A stretch of DNA of 52,721 nucleotides from Lachnospiraceae bacterium (GTDB taxonomy: Bacteria; Bacillota; Clostridia; Lachnospirales; Lachnospiraceae). The notes beneath the pieces are model-generated. The model did not search any database and was not told where the DNA came from. It saw nothing but the letters and a program-made list of their open reading frames with translations. Positions 8,042 through 16,287 of this stretch are shown here, in pieces; positions within the stretch are counted from its first letter, which is position 1, and the number at the start of each line of letters is the position of its first letter. The stretch lies in the NCBI GenBank assembly GCA_024687125.1, contig JAILFA010000087.1, forward strand, positions 1 to 52,721, read 5' to 3'. The translations under genes and the position numbers were made by a program.

Positions 8042-9073
8042 TCAGTACTGCTGCAGATAAAAATACTCACTCAGGAAAAGATACGGTGCCCCCGAGTACC
8101 CCATCAGGCCGAAGCCCTCATCCAGGAATTCGCAGTAATCCGGGGAATCATCGAATACGACCGTGGCCTGCGCGGGGATCTGTCCCATGGGATCGTCGAC
8201 CGTCAGATACAGATAGACACTGTCCATCTCAAAGGCTTTTTCGGAAGTCGTAAAAGTGCCCTCAAACGCCTGCATCCCCTCGCCGAAATTGAGAAGCATG
8301 TAAAAGGTGCCATCCCTGGCAAACCGCAGGACCGGCGCCGCCTCCCCCGGCAGATTCTCATCCGCGCAGATGAAGGTGTTGTAGATATAATCGATCGCAT
8401 ATAAAGGTTCCTTCGATCCTGTCTCCGGTTCCGCCTCGGGTTCTGCTTCGGCCTCTGTCTCCGCTGTCTCCTCCGGCGTGGTCTCCGCCGCGTCCTCCGG
8501 TTCCATGATCTCCTCCGGCTCCTCCGTTTCCTCCGGCGCCGCAGGAGCGTTCTTCAGGGTCTCCTCGATCGAATCGCAGATCCTGCTCACAACGCTGCCC
8601 GTTTCCACCTGTTTATCCCCGTCTGTGATCAGCTCTTCCGCTCTCGTGATCGCCCGTCCCGATGCCCACCACAGAAGCAGGCACAGACCTGCAAGAGCGA
8701 GCATGGAGACGATATGCCAGAGGAGCGCCAGCGTGTCCTCGGACAGCCCCATGCCATAGATATGCGCGAACAGGACGATGATCTGCAGGCCGGCGATCAC
8801 CAGCCAGCTGATCGCAAACCACAGACCAAGCCCCCGCATCAGCGGAAAGGCCGCACCGGTGACATCGCCTCCGCCTGTCAGACCCGTGATCACGGCGGCA
8901 AGCAGGGCGAAAATGCCCATCAGGAAGACCAGAAACGCGGATTTTCTGCGCAGGACACGCGACGGATACCCGTCGATCTCATCCGTGAGCAGAAACAGGC
9001 TGTAGAAACCGGCGCTGATCAGCGCCTGGAGCTGCAGTATGATCGCGAAAACCGCCAGCAGGATCTTAAGCAA
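8042..9073 (-). CDS. Four-TM protein with Glu/Pro-rich linker and C-terminal globular domain
   Basis: Not a recognised family. The 343 residues hold four hydrophobic segments (about 1-27, 47-68, 80-106 and 118-140), an amphipathic stretch, a long linker of about 45 residues made almost wholly of Glu, Pro, Ala and Thr, and a C-terminal domain of about 115 residues rich in aromatic beta-type segments (LRFARDGTFYMLLNFGEGM, YLYLTVDDP). The last domain looks like a small beta barrel. The start is TTG at 9073 after GGGGGACGGAC. It lies 18 bases after the zinc finger/TM gene. Membrane topology would place the C-terminal domain on the same side as the N-terminus if four segments are correct. Confidence 0.65.
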   Translation of the reverse strand: MLKILLAVFAIILQLQALISAGFYSLFLLTDEIDGYPSRVLRRKSAFLVFLMGIFALLAAVITGLTGGGDVTGAAFPLMRGLGLWFAISWLVIAGLQIIVLFAHIYGMGLSEDTLALLWHIVSMLALAGLCLLLWWASGRAITRAEELITDGDKQVETGSVVSRICDSIEETLKNAPAAPEETEEPEEIMEPEDAAETTPEETAETEAEAEPEAEPETGSKEPLYAIDYIYNTFICADENLPGEAAPVLRFARDGTFYMLLNFGEGMQAFEGTFTTSEKAFEMDSVYLYLTVDDPMGQIPAQATVVFDDSPDYCEFLDEGFGLMGYSGAPYLFLSEYFYLQQY

Positions 9074-9091
9074 GTCCGTCCCCCATCTGAT

Positions 9092-9709
9092 CTACAGAAA
9101 TCCGAAGAGCAGCCGCAGATTGTCGATAAACTCCAGGATCAAGCCTCCCGGGCCCATGGTGAAGATGCCGCCGACCAGAGCGACCCCCAGTGCCGCAAGG
9201 CCGATCCTCCGGGAACGCCCCAGAAAAGTCCACATATGATATTCAAATTCATCCCGGTAAGCAGCTTTTTCTTCTTTGCGCTTTTTGATCTCCTCTTCCG
9301 CGCTCCGCTTTTTTTCCGCGTCCTCTTCCCTGCGCTTCTTTTCCTCTTCCTCCCTGCGCAGTCTTTCCCGTTCTTCCCTGCGCCTGCGCAGTTCCTCCTC
9401 CTCAGCCTTCTTTCTTCTCTCCTTTTCCTCACGCTTTGGAGAAGGCGGCACATCTTTTCTGACTGCGGTAACGGGTTTTGTCCTGACCGGGGCCGGTGTT
9501 CCGGAGTACACCTTGCGCTTCAGGGCCTCCCCTTCCTCACTGACGATGACCTTGAGCTCCCCTCCGCCGGCGGGCTCTTTTTTCGGTCTTGCTTTTCCCG
9601 CAGGCTTTTCGGGCGCATCGGATCCCACCGGACGCGCGGCATCACAGACGAGGCAGCGCTCTGTGTCGTCTTCGTTGATATGGCTGCAGTTTGGGCAGAT
9701 CCAGCTCAT
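9092..9709 (-). CDS. RanBP2-type zinc finger, coiled coil and C-terminal TM segment
   Basis: The 205 residues begin with MSWICPNCSHINEDDTERCL and VCDAAR, an exact W-x-C-x2-C-x3-N-x6-C-x2-C RanBP2-type finger. A basic low-complexity linker follows, then about 55 residues of Arg/Lys/Glu-rich coiled coil (about 100-150) and one hydrophobic segment (about 170-190) before a short tail. Such fingers bind RNA or ubiquitin in eukaryotes; in bacteria they are poorly studied. The start overlaps the upstream gene by four bases. Architecture suggests a membrane-tethered sensor or scaffold facing the cytoplasm. No function is claimed. Confidence 0.7.
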   Translation of the reverse strand: MSWICPNCSHINEDDTERCLVCDAARPVGSDAPEKPAGKARPKKEPAGGGELKVIVSEEGEALKRKVYSGTPAPVRTKPVTAVRKDVPPSPKREEKERRKKAEEEELRRRREERERLRREEEEKKRREEDAEKKRSAEEEIKKRKEEKAAYRDEFEYHMWTFLGRSRRIGLAALGVALVGGIFTMGPGGLILEFIDNLRLLFGFL

Positions 9710-10095
9710 CCTCTCACCGCCTGTGCTTTGCGCGCCATCTTCTGCGCAAGGAGCGTTTCCATGCGCAGGAACTGTGCAGTTCCGTCGGCCTTGTAGAAGG
9801 AATAGCCCTGTACGCCGGAAAGGGTCGTCTGTACAGAACGAACAAACCCCTTGGCCCGGATCACCTCCGGATCAAAAACGATCCGTTGGCCCGGCCAGGG
9901 GTCTGCAAATGTCATTTTCTCTTTGGGGATAACCTCTTCGGCGATCACCTCTTCGAGGGTCGGCAGGTCCGTATGAGCCATGCGGGGGACCTCTGTTTCC
10001 TCCCCGGGCGCTTCATCAGAGCGCTTTTTTCTCCTCAGACGAAAGGACAGTCTGATCGCCTCCAGATCGGAGTATGCGACGGCATGTCCCTCCAT
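9706..10095 (-). CDS. Small protein carrying one copy of the kinase C-terminal repeat module
   Basis: A protein of about 129 residues. The N-terminal half is basic then acidic and looks unstructured. The C-terminal half (9720-9900 in DNA) is a copy of the module repeated three times at the end of the kinase: PWPGQRIVFDPEVIRAKGF, then LSGVQGY, KADGTAQFLRMETLLAQKMA. This points to shared ligand binding or recruitment. I prefer the ATG at 10095, with GAAGG six bases away; a GTG at 10101 overlapping the kinase stop is an alternative. It overlaps the downstream zinc finger gene by four bases. A possible substrate or anchor of the kinase. Confidence 0.65.
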   Translation of the reverse strand: MEGHAVAYSDLEAIRLSFRLRRKKRSDEAPGEETEVPRMAHTDLPTLEEVIAEEVIPKEKMTFADPWPGQRIVFDPEVIRAKGFVRSVQTTLSGVQGYSFYKADGTAQFLRMETLLAQKMARKAQAVRG

Positions 10096-10097
10096 GG

Positions 10098-11699
10098 TCA
10101 CACCTTCTTTGCCATCTTCTGGATGACGAGCATCTCGGAGCGCAGGAACTGCTCTGATCCGTCTGCACGGATCAGGCGATAGCCTCTGACACCGCCGAGC
10201 GTCCCGCGCAGGATCCTTGCAAATCCCTTGGCACGGACTCCGTCCATGTCAAATGTGATCTTATGCTCCGGCCAGGGCTCCGCTTCTTCGCCCGAGGCGG
10301 TCTCAGGCACGGCAGGAGCGGCTGGTTTCAGTGCATCAGCGGGCGGCGCAGTGTCTGCGGCAGGGCGTTTTACCGCGGCGGGCTTTGGAGCAGCCAAGCC
10401 GGAGACCGCGTATTTCATGGCGAGCAGCATCTCCAGCCTGAAAAAAGTGGCGGCGCCGTCCGGGCGGATCAGCCGGTAGCCTCTGACAGAGCCCATCGTC
10501 TTGCGCACGGCTGCCGTAAAGCCGCGGCTGCGGATTCTGTCCTCATCAAAGGTAATATCGTGTTCCTCCCAGGGTCTGCAGAAGCCTTCGGTCACGAGCA
10601 CAAAGCCGCTGTCCTCGAGCTCCTCTCTGGTAAGGATCTTCTTTTTGCCGTCCTTCCAGGTCAACGCGTACTTTTTCCCGCCGTCCTCGATCCTCCTGAC
10701 GCCCTCGACGCCGGCCGCGGCGAGTTCATCGGGATCAAATCCGATCCCGTGCTCCGGCCAGGGTTCATCCAGCAGGGATTCTCCGCCTTTCAGGCGCTTG
10801 AGCACATCGATCGCATCCGGGCGTTTTGCGGGATCGATATCGAGCATCTCCTCAATGAGCTTGCGGTAGTTCGATCCCTTGATCTTCGGAGAGATCTCAA
10901 GGGAAGCACCGGCAAGAAGCGCCGCCCAGCAGTAGATCTTTCTGCCCTTGTCCCGCATCTTCTGCAGTTTTGCAGGCAGATCCTTAAGCCCCGGCAGTTC
11001 ACCGCTTAAGTAGAAATGAAAGATCAGACCCAGGGAAAAGATATCGGATTTCGGGGTGAGGTTTTTGCTGGCCTTTTCCCGCTCCTCCTCATCCTCCTCA
11101 ACTCTGGCATAGGCACCGAGCTCGGGGGAATAGTAATTGATGTCCCCGACGATCTCGTCGGGCTTTTCATCCACCGGATAGCTGCTGTCGAAGTCGATGA
11201 GCTTGGCGACATAGTTGCCGGCAGGATTTCTGACCAGGAGGACGTTTTTGAGTTTCAGATCGCTGTGGATGATGCCGAGCTTGTGCACGCTGGAAAGAGC
11301 ACCGGCTGCGGTCTGCATGAGGAGCTGCTTGACCTCGACCGGGATCCCTGCAAGAACCTCCTCGAGATCCTCCTCGGGCACAACGCCCTCGACAAACTCC
11401 GCCGCCTCTACATAGCAGTTATCCAGGATAAATTCTTCAGAAGGGATGACGATATTGCCGCCCTTGCCGGAGATTGAGCGGATCCTGGAATTGACTGTTC
11501 GACGGATCTTGAGAAACCGGTCAAACAGCTGCTTGTTGTGCGCCATCGTCCTGGCGTCAAGAGTCCCGTTATCGATCGGCTGGACCGGTTTTTTGTATTT
11601 CTTGAGGAAATACCTGCTGCCGCCCTTTTTTCCGATGGCTGTCTCGCCGCACTGGCTGACGTTCCATTCGCTGACGAGCTCGTATCCGTTGACCTTCAT
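10098..11699 (-). CDS. Ser/Thr protein kinase with three C-terminal PW..H/FD/GY repeat modules
   Basis: Residues about 5-305 form a protein kinase: Lys in RYFLKKYKK (about 33), catalytic loop IIHSDLKLKNVLL (HSD in place of HRD, Asp147, Asn152), metal-binding LIDFDSS (DFD in place of DFG, Asp169) and YYSPELGAY. The active Asp and Lys residues are present, so it should be active. Residues 313-365, 376-435 and 475-533 are three copies of a module (PWPEHKITFD, GGVRGYRLIR, ADGSEQFLRSEML), the first being the most diverged. A Pro/Ala linker separates copies two and three. ATG follows GGAGGATT and overlaps the PP2C stop. Together with PP2C and vWA this is a TerY-P-type triad. Confidence 0.92.
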   Translation of the reverse strand: MKVNGYELVSEWNVSQCGETAIGKKGGSRYFLKKYKKPVQPIDNGTLDARTMAHNKQLFDRFLKIRRTVNSRIRSISGKGGNIVIPSEEFILDNCYVEAAEFVEGVVPEEDLEEVLAGIPVEVKQLLMQTAAGALSSVHKLGIIHSDLKLKNVLLVRNPAGNYVAKLIDFDSSYPVDEKPDEIVGDINYYSPELGAYARVEEDEEEREKASKNLTPKSDIFSLGLIFHFYLSGELPGLKDLPAKLQKMRDKGRKIYCWAALLAGASLEISPKIKGSNYRKLIEEMLDIDPAKRPDAIDVLKRLKGGESLLDEPWPEHGIGFDPDELAAAGVEGVRRIEDGGKKYALTWKDGKKKILTREELEDSGFVLVTEGFCRPWEEHDITFDEDRIRSRGFTAAVRKTMGSVRGYRLIRPDGAATFFRLEMLLAMKYAVSGLAAPKPAAVKRPAADTAPPADALKPAAPAVPETASGEEAEPWPEHKITFDMDGVRAKGFARILRGTLGGVRGYRLIRADGSEQFLRSEMLVIQKMAKKV

Positions 11700-12943
11700 A
11701 ATCCTCCGTTACTGCTCCTTTTTCCGGAGCCGTCTGTCGGATGCACGGGATCTTCCGCCATGTACCTGCGGTAGCCGTACAGATAGTTTTCAAAGAGTGT
11801 CTCCTGCAGATACGCCTTGAGAACCTCCGTCTCCGGACGCTCTTCCGCGGCATCTGTCTGAGAACGGTCTTTGTCCAGCAGATCAGGGAGCTTGGAGAGA
11901 TACTTCGCGCGGATCACATCGAGCCTGGCCTGCGCGCTGCTCTTAACGGCGGCGAAATCGTCATAGCCGAACATCTTCATCGCGATCGTGCTGCTGTCGT
12001 CATGCTTGCCGTAATCCTTAAAGATCTCCTCGAGCCTGATCCCCATGTCATGCGGAGAATCGCACTCTGTCGCCGTCTCCAGGAGCAGCTTTTCAAACGC
12101 CATGGGCGAAAGGAAATATTTGGAATCAAAGCATCCGTCCGTGGCATTGAACAGGATGCAGGGCTTCGGCAGCACGACATAGTGACAGTTGATCCTGAAT
12201 GTAGAATCCTCGTTGGCACGGATGTAATTGGTCATCCCGCCGTCCGCCCTCTCTTCATCCGGCAGGATCTGGCAGAGACCGTCAGTCTCGCTCCAATAAT
12301 AGGGCCTGGAATCACCGGCTGTCAGATAGACCGCCTGTACCCGGTCGGGCGTTTCCCGAAAGAGCGTCATGGTCACGGTACTGCCGAGCAGGGACAGACC
12401 CGAAACCGCCGACTCATAGATCAGATGCGCTCTGTCGGCGATCCGGCGCAGATTGTCCCGGATCAGTTTGGCCCAGAGCTCTCCCGCCCCCTCAAGGACC
12501 TCAGCCCGCTCATTCTCGGAGAGTCTCTCCAGATGACGGATCCAGGCATCCACGGGGTAGGGGTTCTTGCTGTAGATAAATTCGTCCAGCAGGATCAGGG
12601 CGACGATCCGTGAGGCGAAATAGCCGCTCTTTTTGATGTTGTTGATATTGTCCGTGTAGCAGTTTTTCACCGCGAACAGTTCAAAGAAGGAGTCCTTGAC
12701 ATAACGGACAAGATCGGTATGCGGATGCTGTCCGACCGGCTCTCCGAGCAGGATCTCGGGGAGCTTGTCCGGATCGAACATCTCGGGGACGATGCTCTTG
12801 TGACGGATCGACGATGCACCGCCCAGTCCGTCGGCTACGAACAGGACCTGTTCATTGACAAAGGGGAGCGCGTCCTCCCCTTTGTATACGATCGTCCCGT
12901 CCGGACGCTGTTTATACGCCTGCCGATATACCGTCAGTTCCAT
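11696..12943 (-). CDS. PP2C-type protein phosphatase
   Basis: A 415-residue PPM/PP2C phosphatase. The metal-binding motifs appear in order: LFVADGLGGASS (D-G-x-G-G, about residue 37), YLTAGDSRPYYW, LFNATDGCFDS and KHDDSSTIAMKMFG. These acidic residues bind the two metal ions that dephosphorylate pSer/pThr. The N-terminal lobe is longer than in minimal PP2C enzymes, and a helical tail of about 90 residues follows the last motif. It starts directly after the vWA stop codon and overlaps the kinase start by four bases, so the kinase and its likely opposing phosphatase are made together. Confidence 0.92.
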   Translation of the reverse strand: MELTVYRQAYKQRPDGTIVYKGEDALPFVNEQVLFVADGLGGASSIRHKSIVPEMFDPDKLPEILLGEPVGQHPHTDLVRYVKDSFFELFAVKNCYTDNINNIKKSGYFASRIVALILLDEFIYSKNPYPVDAWIRHLERLSENERAEVLEGAGELWAKLIRDNLRRIADRAHLIYESAVSGLSLLGSTVTMTLFRETPDRVQAVYLTAGDSRPYYWSETDGLCQILPDEERADGGMTNYIRANEDSTFRINCHYVVLPKPCILFNATDGCFDSKYFLSPMAFEKLLLETATECDSPHDMGIRLEEIFKDYGKHDDSSTIAMKMFGYDDFAAVKSSAQARLDVIRAKYLSKLPDLLDKDRSQTDAAEERPETEVLKAYLQETLFENYLYGYRRYMAEDPVHPTDGSGKRSSNGGL

Positions 12944-13639
12944 TTAGAAGGATCCTACCATAAGGTCGATGGCCGACTGGATATCTACATCCTCAAGGCC
13001 TGTTCCCGCGGGTGAGAATGCCGGCCAGTAGCGGTTCCACGCCTGCATCTCCGTCCAGGGCTCGGCATTCGGGACAAAGGCCACGAGGCGCCCTGCCTTG
13101 GGCTGATAGGTGCCGGTAAAGGACTGATCCGTTCCTTCCCACCAGGCGCCGAGCTCGGCGATATCCTTGGGCATGCCCTGGGGATAATTGTCGCAGGAAG
13201 CTCTGTCCTGAAGCTTGACAGCCGGTGCGTCGGAGAACACAAGGATCGCATGGCGTCTCTTGGCGCCGCCGGTCGTCCAGTCGGACTTCAGTGCCAGCGC
13301 GATCGCCTCGAGCGCGTTTTCCTCGGCGTCACCGCCGCCGACAGCCTGAATATCGCTCACAAAGGAGCGGAAGTTTTCACTCTGATCCGGGAGAACAAAG
13401 AAATCAGATTCGACAATGGCCTCGCCGTTCGCACCGAAATCACGGAATGCGATCACCTTGATCCTGAGCTGCTCGACCTCTTTGTCGTTTTCTTCCATCG
13501 CATCGATGAAACGCTGATAAAATGAAATGGCGTTTTCCTTGACCTCGTCGATGATCGGTGCCATACTGCCGGTCGCATCGATACACATGACGATATCAAC
13601 GTTGTATTCTCCCATTCCCTGTCCTGGTGCGATTGCCAT
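12944..13639 (-). CDS. TerY-type von Willebrand factor A domain protein
   Basis: A 231-residue, single-domain cytoplasmic vWA protein. The metal ion-dependent adhesion site is visible as VMCIDATGSM near the start, with GGGDAEENALEAI and VFSDAPAV supplying the later positions. This form, with DATGSM and GGGDxxE, is close to TerY and VwkA-type domains. The ATG at 13639 is chosen because AAAGGAGG stands six bases before it; an upstream ATG abuts the ribosome site. It is the first gene of the eight-gene operon ending at 6764. In TerY-P loci the vWA protein is thought to scaffold kinase, phosphatase and targets by metal-dependent contacts. Confidence 0.9.
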   Translation of the reverse strand: MAIAPGQGMGEYNVDIVMCIDATGSMAPIIDEVKENAISFYQRFIDAMEENDKEVEQLRIKVIAFRDFGANGEAIVESDFFVLPDQSENFRSFVSDIQAVGGGDAEENALEAIALALKSDWTTGGAKRRHAILVFSDAPAVKLQDRASCDNYPQGMPKDIAELGAWWEGTDQSFTGTYQPKAGRLVAFVPNAEPWTEMQAWNRYWPAFSPAGTGLEDVDIQSAIDLMVGSF

Positions 13640-13720
13640 AGTCATCCTCCTTTGTGACCTGCCGCCGCCCGACGCCGCTGACATGCAGGACGGCCCGCCT
13701 GATGGTTTCATACAGAATAC

Positions 13721-13749
13721 AGTATACTATGAGATTGCCGTGATGCCTA
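13721..13749 (-). promoter_or_regulatory. Promoter of the vWA/PP2C/kinase operon
   Basis: On the minus strand TAGGCA (13744-13749), a 17-base spacer and TATACT (13721-13726). The -35 overlaps a GATGCC half-site, so a bound regulator would be expected to affect it. Confidence 0.6.
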
Positions 13750-13827
13750 TAGGTATGCCGAAAATTCATGATATTTTTGGCATCCGGCGACTTTCCGCAT
13801 CGGATATGCTATACTTATCTGGCATAC
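13742..13827. promoter_or_regulatory. Four GGCAT(A/C) half-sites between divergent promoters
   Basis: GATGCC at 13742-13747 and TATGCC at 13754-13759 point left; GGCATC at 13779-13784 and GGCATA at 13821-13826 point right. CCTATAGG, a perfect palindrome, lies between the first two. The outer sites touch the minus promoter -35 and the expected start point of the plus promoter. A dimeric regulator controlling both directions is a reasonable inference. Confidence 0.45.
13807..13815 (+). promoter_or_regulatory. Extended -10 promoter of the TM-Rossmann-RyR gene
   Basis: TGCTATACT is a good extended -10 box, 36 bases before the ATG at 13852. No -35 at usual spacing is convincing, which extended -10 promoters tolerate. 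Confidence 0.55.
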
Positions 13828-13851
13828 GTCGTATTTTGAAAGGAGTCTTCC

Positions 13852-15726
13852 ATGCCGTCACCCGCCTTTGAGTGTGTTTTCTGGTATTTCTGCTTTTTCG
13901 CCGGCCTGATCCTGTTTCTGGCAGGCATCCTGTTCCTGCTGAAAAAGCGCAGCATCACGCAGGGCCATCTGGTCACCGCGTCCCTGTTTGAATTTGCCGC
14001 CAGTATCTTCCTCTATCTGCCCGAGGAATACTTCAATGACATTCCGGAATCCGCACCGGTGCTTCACGCGGCCGAGAGCTTTTTCACCGCTGTCCTGAGG
14101 ACCTTTAATATCTATCAGGGCAACGACTACTCCCGGATCTCCTTTGACGGACATCCTGTCTTTTCCGGCTTCTACGCGACACTGATCACCCTGACCAACA
14201 TCATGATGCTTCTGTGTGTGATCGGCGTGATCATCAAATTCCTTGAGGGTCCTGCGCAGCGGCTGCGTCTCGCGCTCGGGAAAAAGAAGAATGTCTTCCT
14301 CTTCCCCGTCTGCAACGAAAAGACGCTGGCCATTGCCGAGAGCATCGACAGGTCCGCGGGAACGTCGATCTTTACCTGCACCGGCGAGGATCTGACCCCT
14401 GAGGACAAGGAGCGGCTCGCGGCGATCGATGCCGTCTATGTGAACAGCGCAGTCGACGGTATCTTTTGCGGCCTCCTGAAAAAGGCGGACAGAATAGAGG
14501 CCTTTCTGTTCGAGGACGACGAGGAAAAGAATCTCTCGCACCTCGAGGATCTCTGCAGCGCATTGGAGGGCCGGCCGATCGATGATAAGATCATCAGGAT
14601 CTATGTGGAACTCTCCCAGACGCCGTGGAGCCTCTATGACGGGTTCCTGGCGCGCCACGGTCTGCCGGATGACAAGGATAACCTGGTCGTCAATTTCGTG
14701 CGCACCGAGGAGAATTTTGCCTATAACAACCTGCTGAAGCACTCGATCTTCAGGGACGCGGTCCCGGATACCGAAAACGGTAAGAAGATCCGCCGGATCG
14801 GCGTTCTGCTCCTGGGCATGAACGAGCGGAATCTGGAGATGTTCAAGGCCGTGCTCCATCTGTCGCAGATGCCCGGCTACCGTCTCACGGTGCTGGTCAT
14901 GGATAAACCGAACAGCTGGGAGGACCACTGGGAGGAGCTTCTCCAGAAGATCCCGGAGCTCCACAAGGACAGTCAGGAGGGCGATGCTCTTTACAAGATC
15001 CACTACTTCGACAACGTGGATTTCGCCGCCGGCAAGCTGGAGGAATATGTCCCGGAATACCTCCCCGATTTCAACTTCGCGTTCGTCAATGTCGGCGATG
15101 ACCTCCTGAACCTGAACCTGGCCCTGCGTCTGCAGGCGCTCTGTGTACGCGGCGGCAGAAAAGACGGCTATCATATCCAGGTCAACATCAAAGATGAGTC
15201 GGTCTGCCGGTACTGGAACCCCGATCTGCTCACGGAGCGGATCGAGCTCGTCGGGAGTACGGCGATGACCTGCGATTACGATTTCATCACGATGTCCGAC
15301 ATCGAGCGGGCGACGATCGCCATCCACAAGGTCCGCTACCCCGCGGACAGACCTGACAGTCCCTCCTGGGTTTCCTACTGCAACAGTGAATACAACCGTC
15401 ATTCCGTCTATGCGCGGACACTGAGCTTCAAGTACAAGGTGGAGCTGATCGACGAGTTCTACCGGAGCGATTACACCATCACCTCCACCGACAGAACCTG
15501 GAAGATCTACGAGCATATGCGCTGGAATGTCTACACGCGGACACTCGGCTATGTGCTCGCGGACAGTACTCTCCTTAATGCTGACGGAAATCTGTCAAAG
15601 CAGATGCGCACCATTGCCAAAGTACATAATGACCTCATACCGTATGACGAGCTTTCTGAGGAGGAGCAGAACAAGGATGCCCTGAAGCTCACGGGTGAGA
15701 TCGTCAAGATCCTCAAAGAGATCTGA
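13852..15726 (+). CDS. Membrane protein with two Rossmann-like (TrkA-N-type) domains and a C-terminal RyR-like domain
   Basis: The 624 residues contain three N-terminal membrane segments (about 8-30, 40-58, 105-128), a first Rossmann-like region from about 145 (NVFLFPVCNEKTLAIAESI), a second from about 315 (RRIGVLLLGMNERNLEMF ... FAFVNVGDD) and a C-terminal stretch TWKIYEHMRWNVYTRTLGY ... HNDLIPYDELSEEEQNKD. The last part has the pattern of RyR domains (RW, Gy, H-x-x-L-x-P-y-x-x-L). TrkA-N domains bind nucleotides and gate ion flow; RyR domains are ligand-binding modules. SD GAAAGGAG precedes ATG. Divergent from the triad operon and followed by the SUKH gene after 14 bases. Could be a nucleotide-gated channel-like sensor. 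Confidence 0.7.
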   Translation: MPSPAFECVFWYFCFFAGLILFLAGILFLLKKRSITQGHLVTASLFEFAASIFLYLPEEYFNDIPESAPVLHAAESFFTAVLRTFNIYQGNDYSRISFDGHPVFSGFYATLITLTNIMMLLCVIGVIIKFLEGPAQRLRLALGKKKNVFLFPVCNEKTLAIAESIDRSAGTSIFTCTGEDLTPEDKERLAAIDAVYVNSAVDGIFCGLLKKADRIEAFLFEDDEEKNLSHLEDLCSALEGRPIDDKIIRIYVELSQTPWSLYDGFLARHGLPDDKDNLVVNFVRTEENFAYNNLLKHSIFRDAVPDTENGKKIRRIGVLLLGMNERNLEMFKAVLHLSQMPGYRLTVLVMDKPNSWEDHWEELLQKIPELHKDSQEGDALYKIHYFDNVDFAAGKLEEYVPEYLPDFNFAFVNVGDDLLNLNLALRLQALCVRGGRKDGYHIQVNIKDESVCRYWNPDLLTERIELVGSTAMTCDYDFITMSDIERATIAIHKVRYPADRPDSPSWVSYCNSEYNRHSVYARTLSFKYKVELIDEFYRSDYTITSTDRTWKIYEHMRWNVYTRTLGYVLADSTLLNADGNLSKQMRTIAKVHNDLIPYDELSEEEQNKDALKLTGEIVKILKEI

Positions 15727-15740
15727 ACAGGAGGGAATTC

Positions 15741-16280
15741 ATGGACGCGGAAGTGATCAGAAATGTTCTGAATGATCTGAGTACCTGTGCAGGCGAGCCG
15801 CTGATCGTAAAGCCCGCCGAGGGCATGGAACTGAAGAGACTGCAGGAGGATCTTCAGAAGCTCGCCGATCTGGGGGTGGCCGTCCCGCAGGCTCCGGCGG
15901 ATTATCTGGAATTCCTCGAGGTCGCGAACGGCCTGTCATGGAACGGTTTTGAATTCTTCGGCACCTACCAGGTGACCGTGAAAAAGAGCGGCTACACACT
16001 GCAGGATATCGTGACCATGAACGACAAAATGCACGAGAGGAAGATGGGCCTTTCGAACATGCTCCTGCTCGGCCGCTTCGATGACGACATCTACGTCTAT
16101 AACGCGAATAATGGGAAATACCAGGCGCTCGACAGCCTGACCCTCACGGAGATCGAAACCTGCAATACCTTTGATCAGCTCCTGATCCTGAGCCTCTACC
16201 CATACGTCGACGATGATGATGAAACGGATGAGGACTTCGAACCGGATGACGAGGACTATCCGATCGACGACGAAACCTGA
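15741..16280 (+). CDS. SUKH superfamily (YrhA-like) protein
   Basis: A 179-residue protein whose core APADYLEFLEVANGLSWNGF, then FEFFGT, LLLGRFDDDIYVYNANNG and a final LSLYPY helix matches the YrhA branch of the SMI1/KNR4 (SUKH) superfamily. About 25 terminal residues are nearly all Asp and Glu. SUKH proteins often act as immunity proteins against polymorphic toxins, but no toxin is evident beside it. It is co-transcribed with the TM-Rossmann-RyR gene (14-base gap, SD AGGAGGG) and ends at a strong terminator. A regulatory partner role inside this locus is an alternative to immunity. Confidence 0.75.
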   Translation: MDAEVIRNVLNDLSTCAGEPLIVKPAEGMELKRLQEDLQKLADLGVAVPQAPADYLEFLEVANGLSWNGFEFFGTYQVTVKKSGYTLQDIVTMNDKMHERKMGLSNMLLLGRFDDDIYVYNANNGKYQALDSLTLTEIETCNTFDQLLILSLYPYVDDDDETDEDFEPDDEDYPIDDET

Positions 16281-16287
16281 AATAGAA

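Noticed and set aside
13858..15516. A 552-codon open frame opposite the TM-Rossmann-RyR gene
   Set aside because: The plus-strand gene has a promoter, ribosome site and recognisable domains; the opposite frame has none.
15741..16280. A polymorphic toxin immunity cassette
   Set aside because: The SUKH protein has no toxin gene next to it; its partner is a membrane Rossmann-RyR protein.
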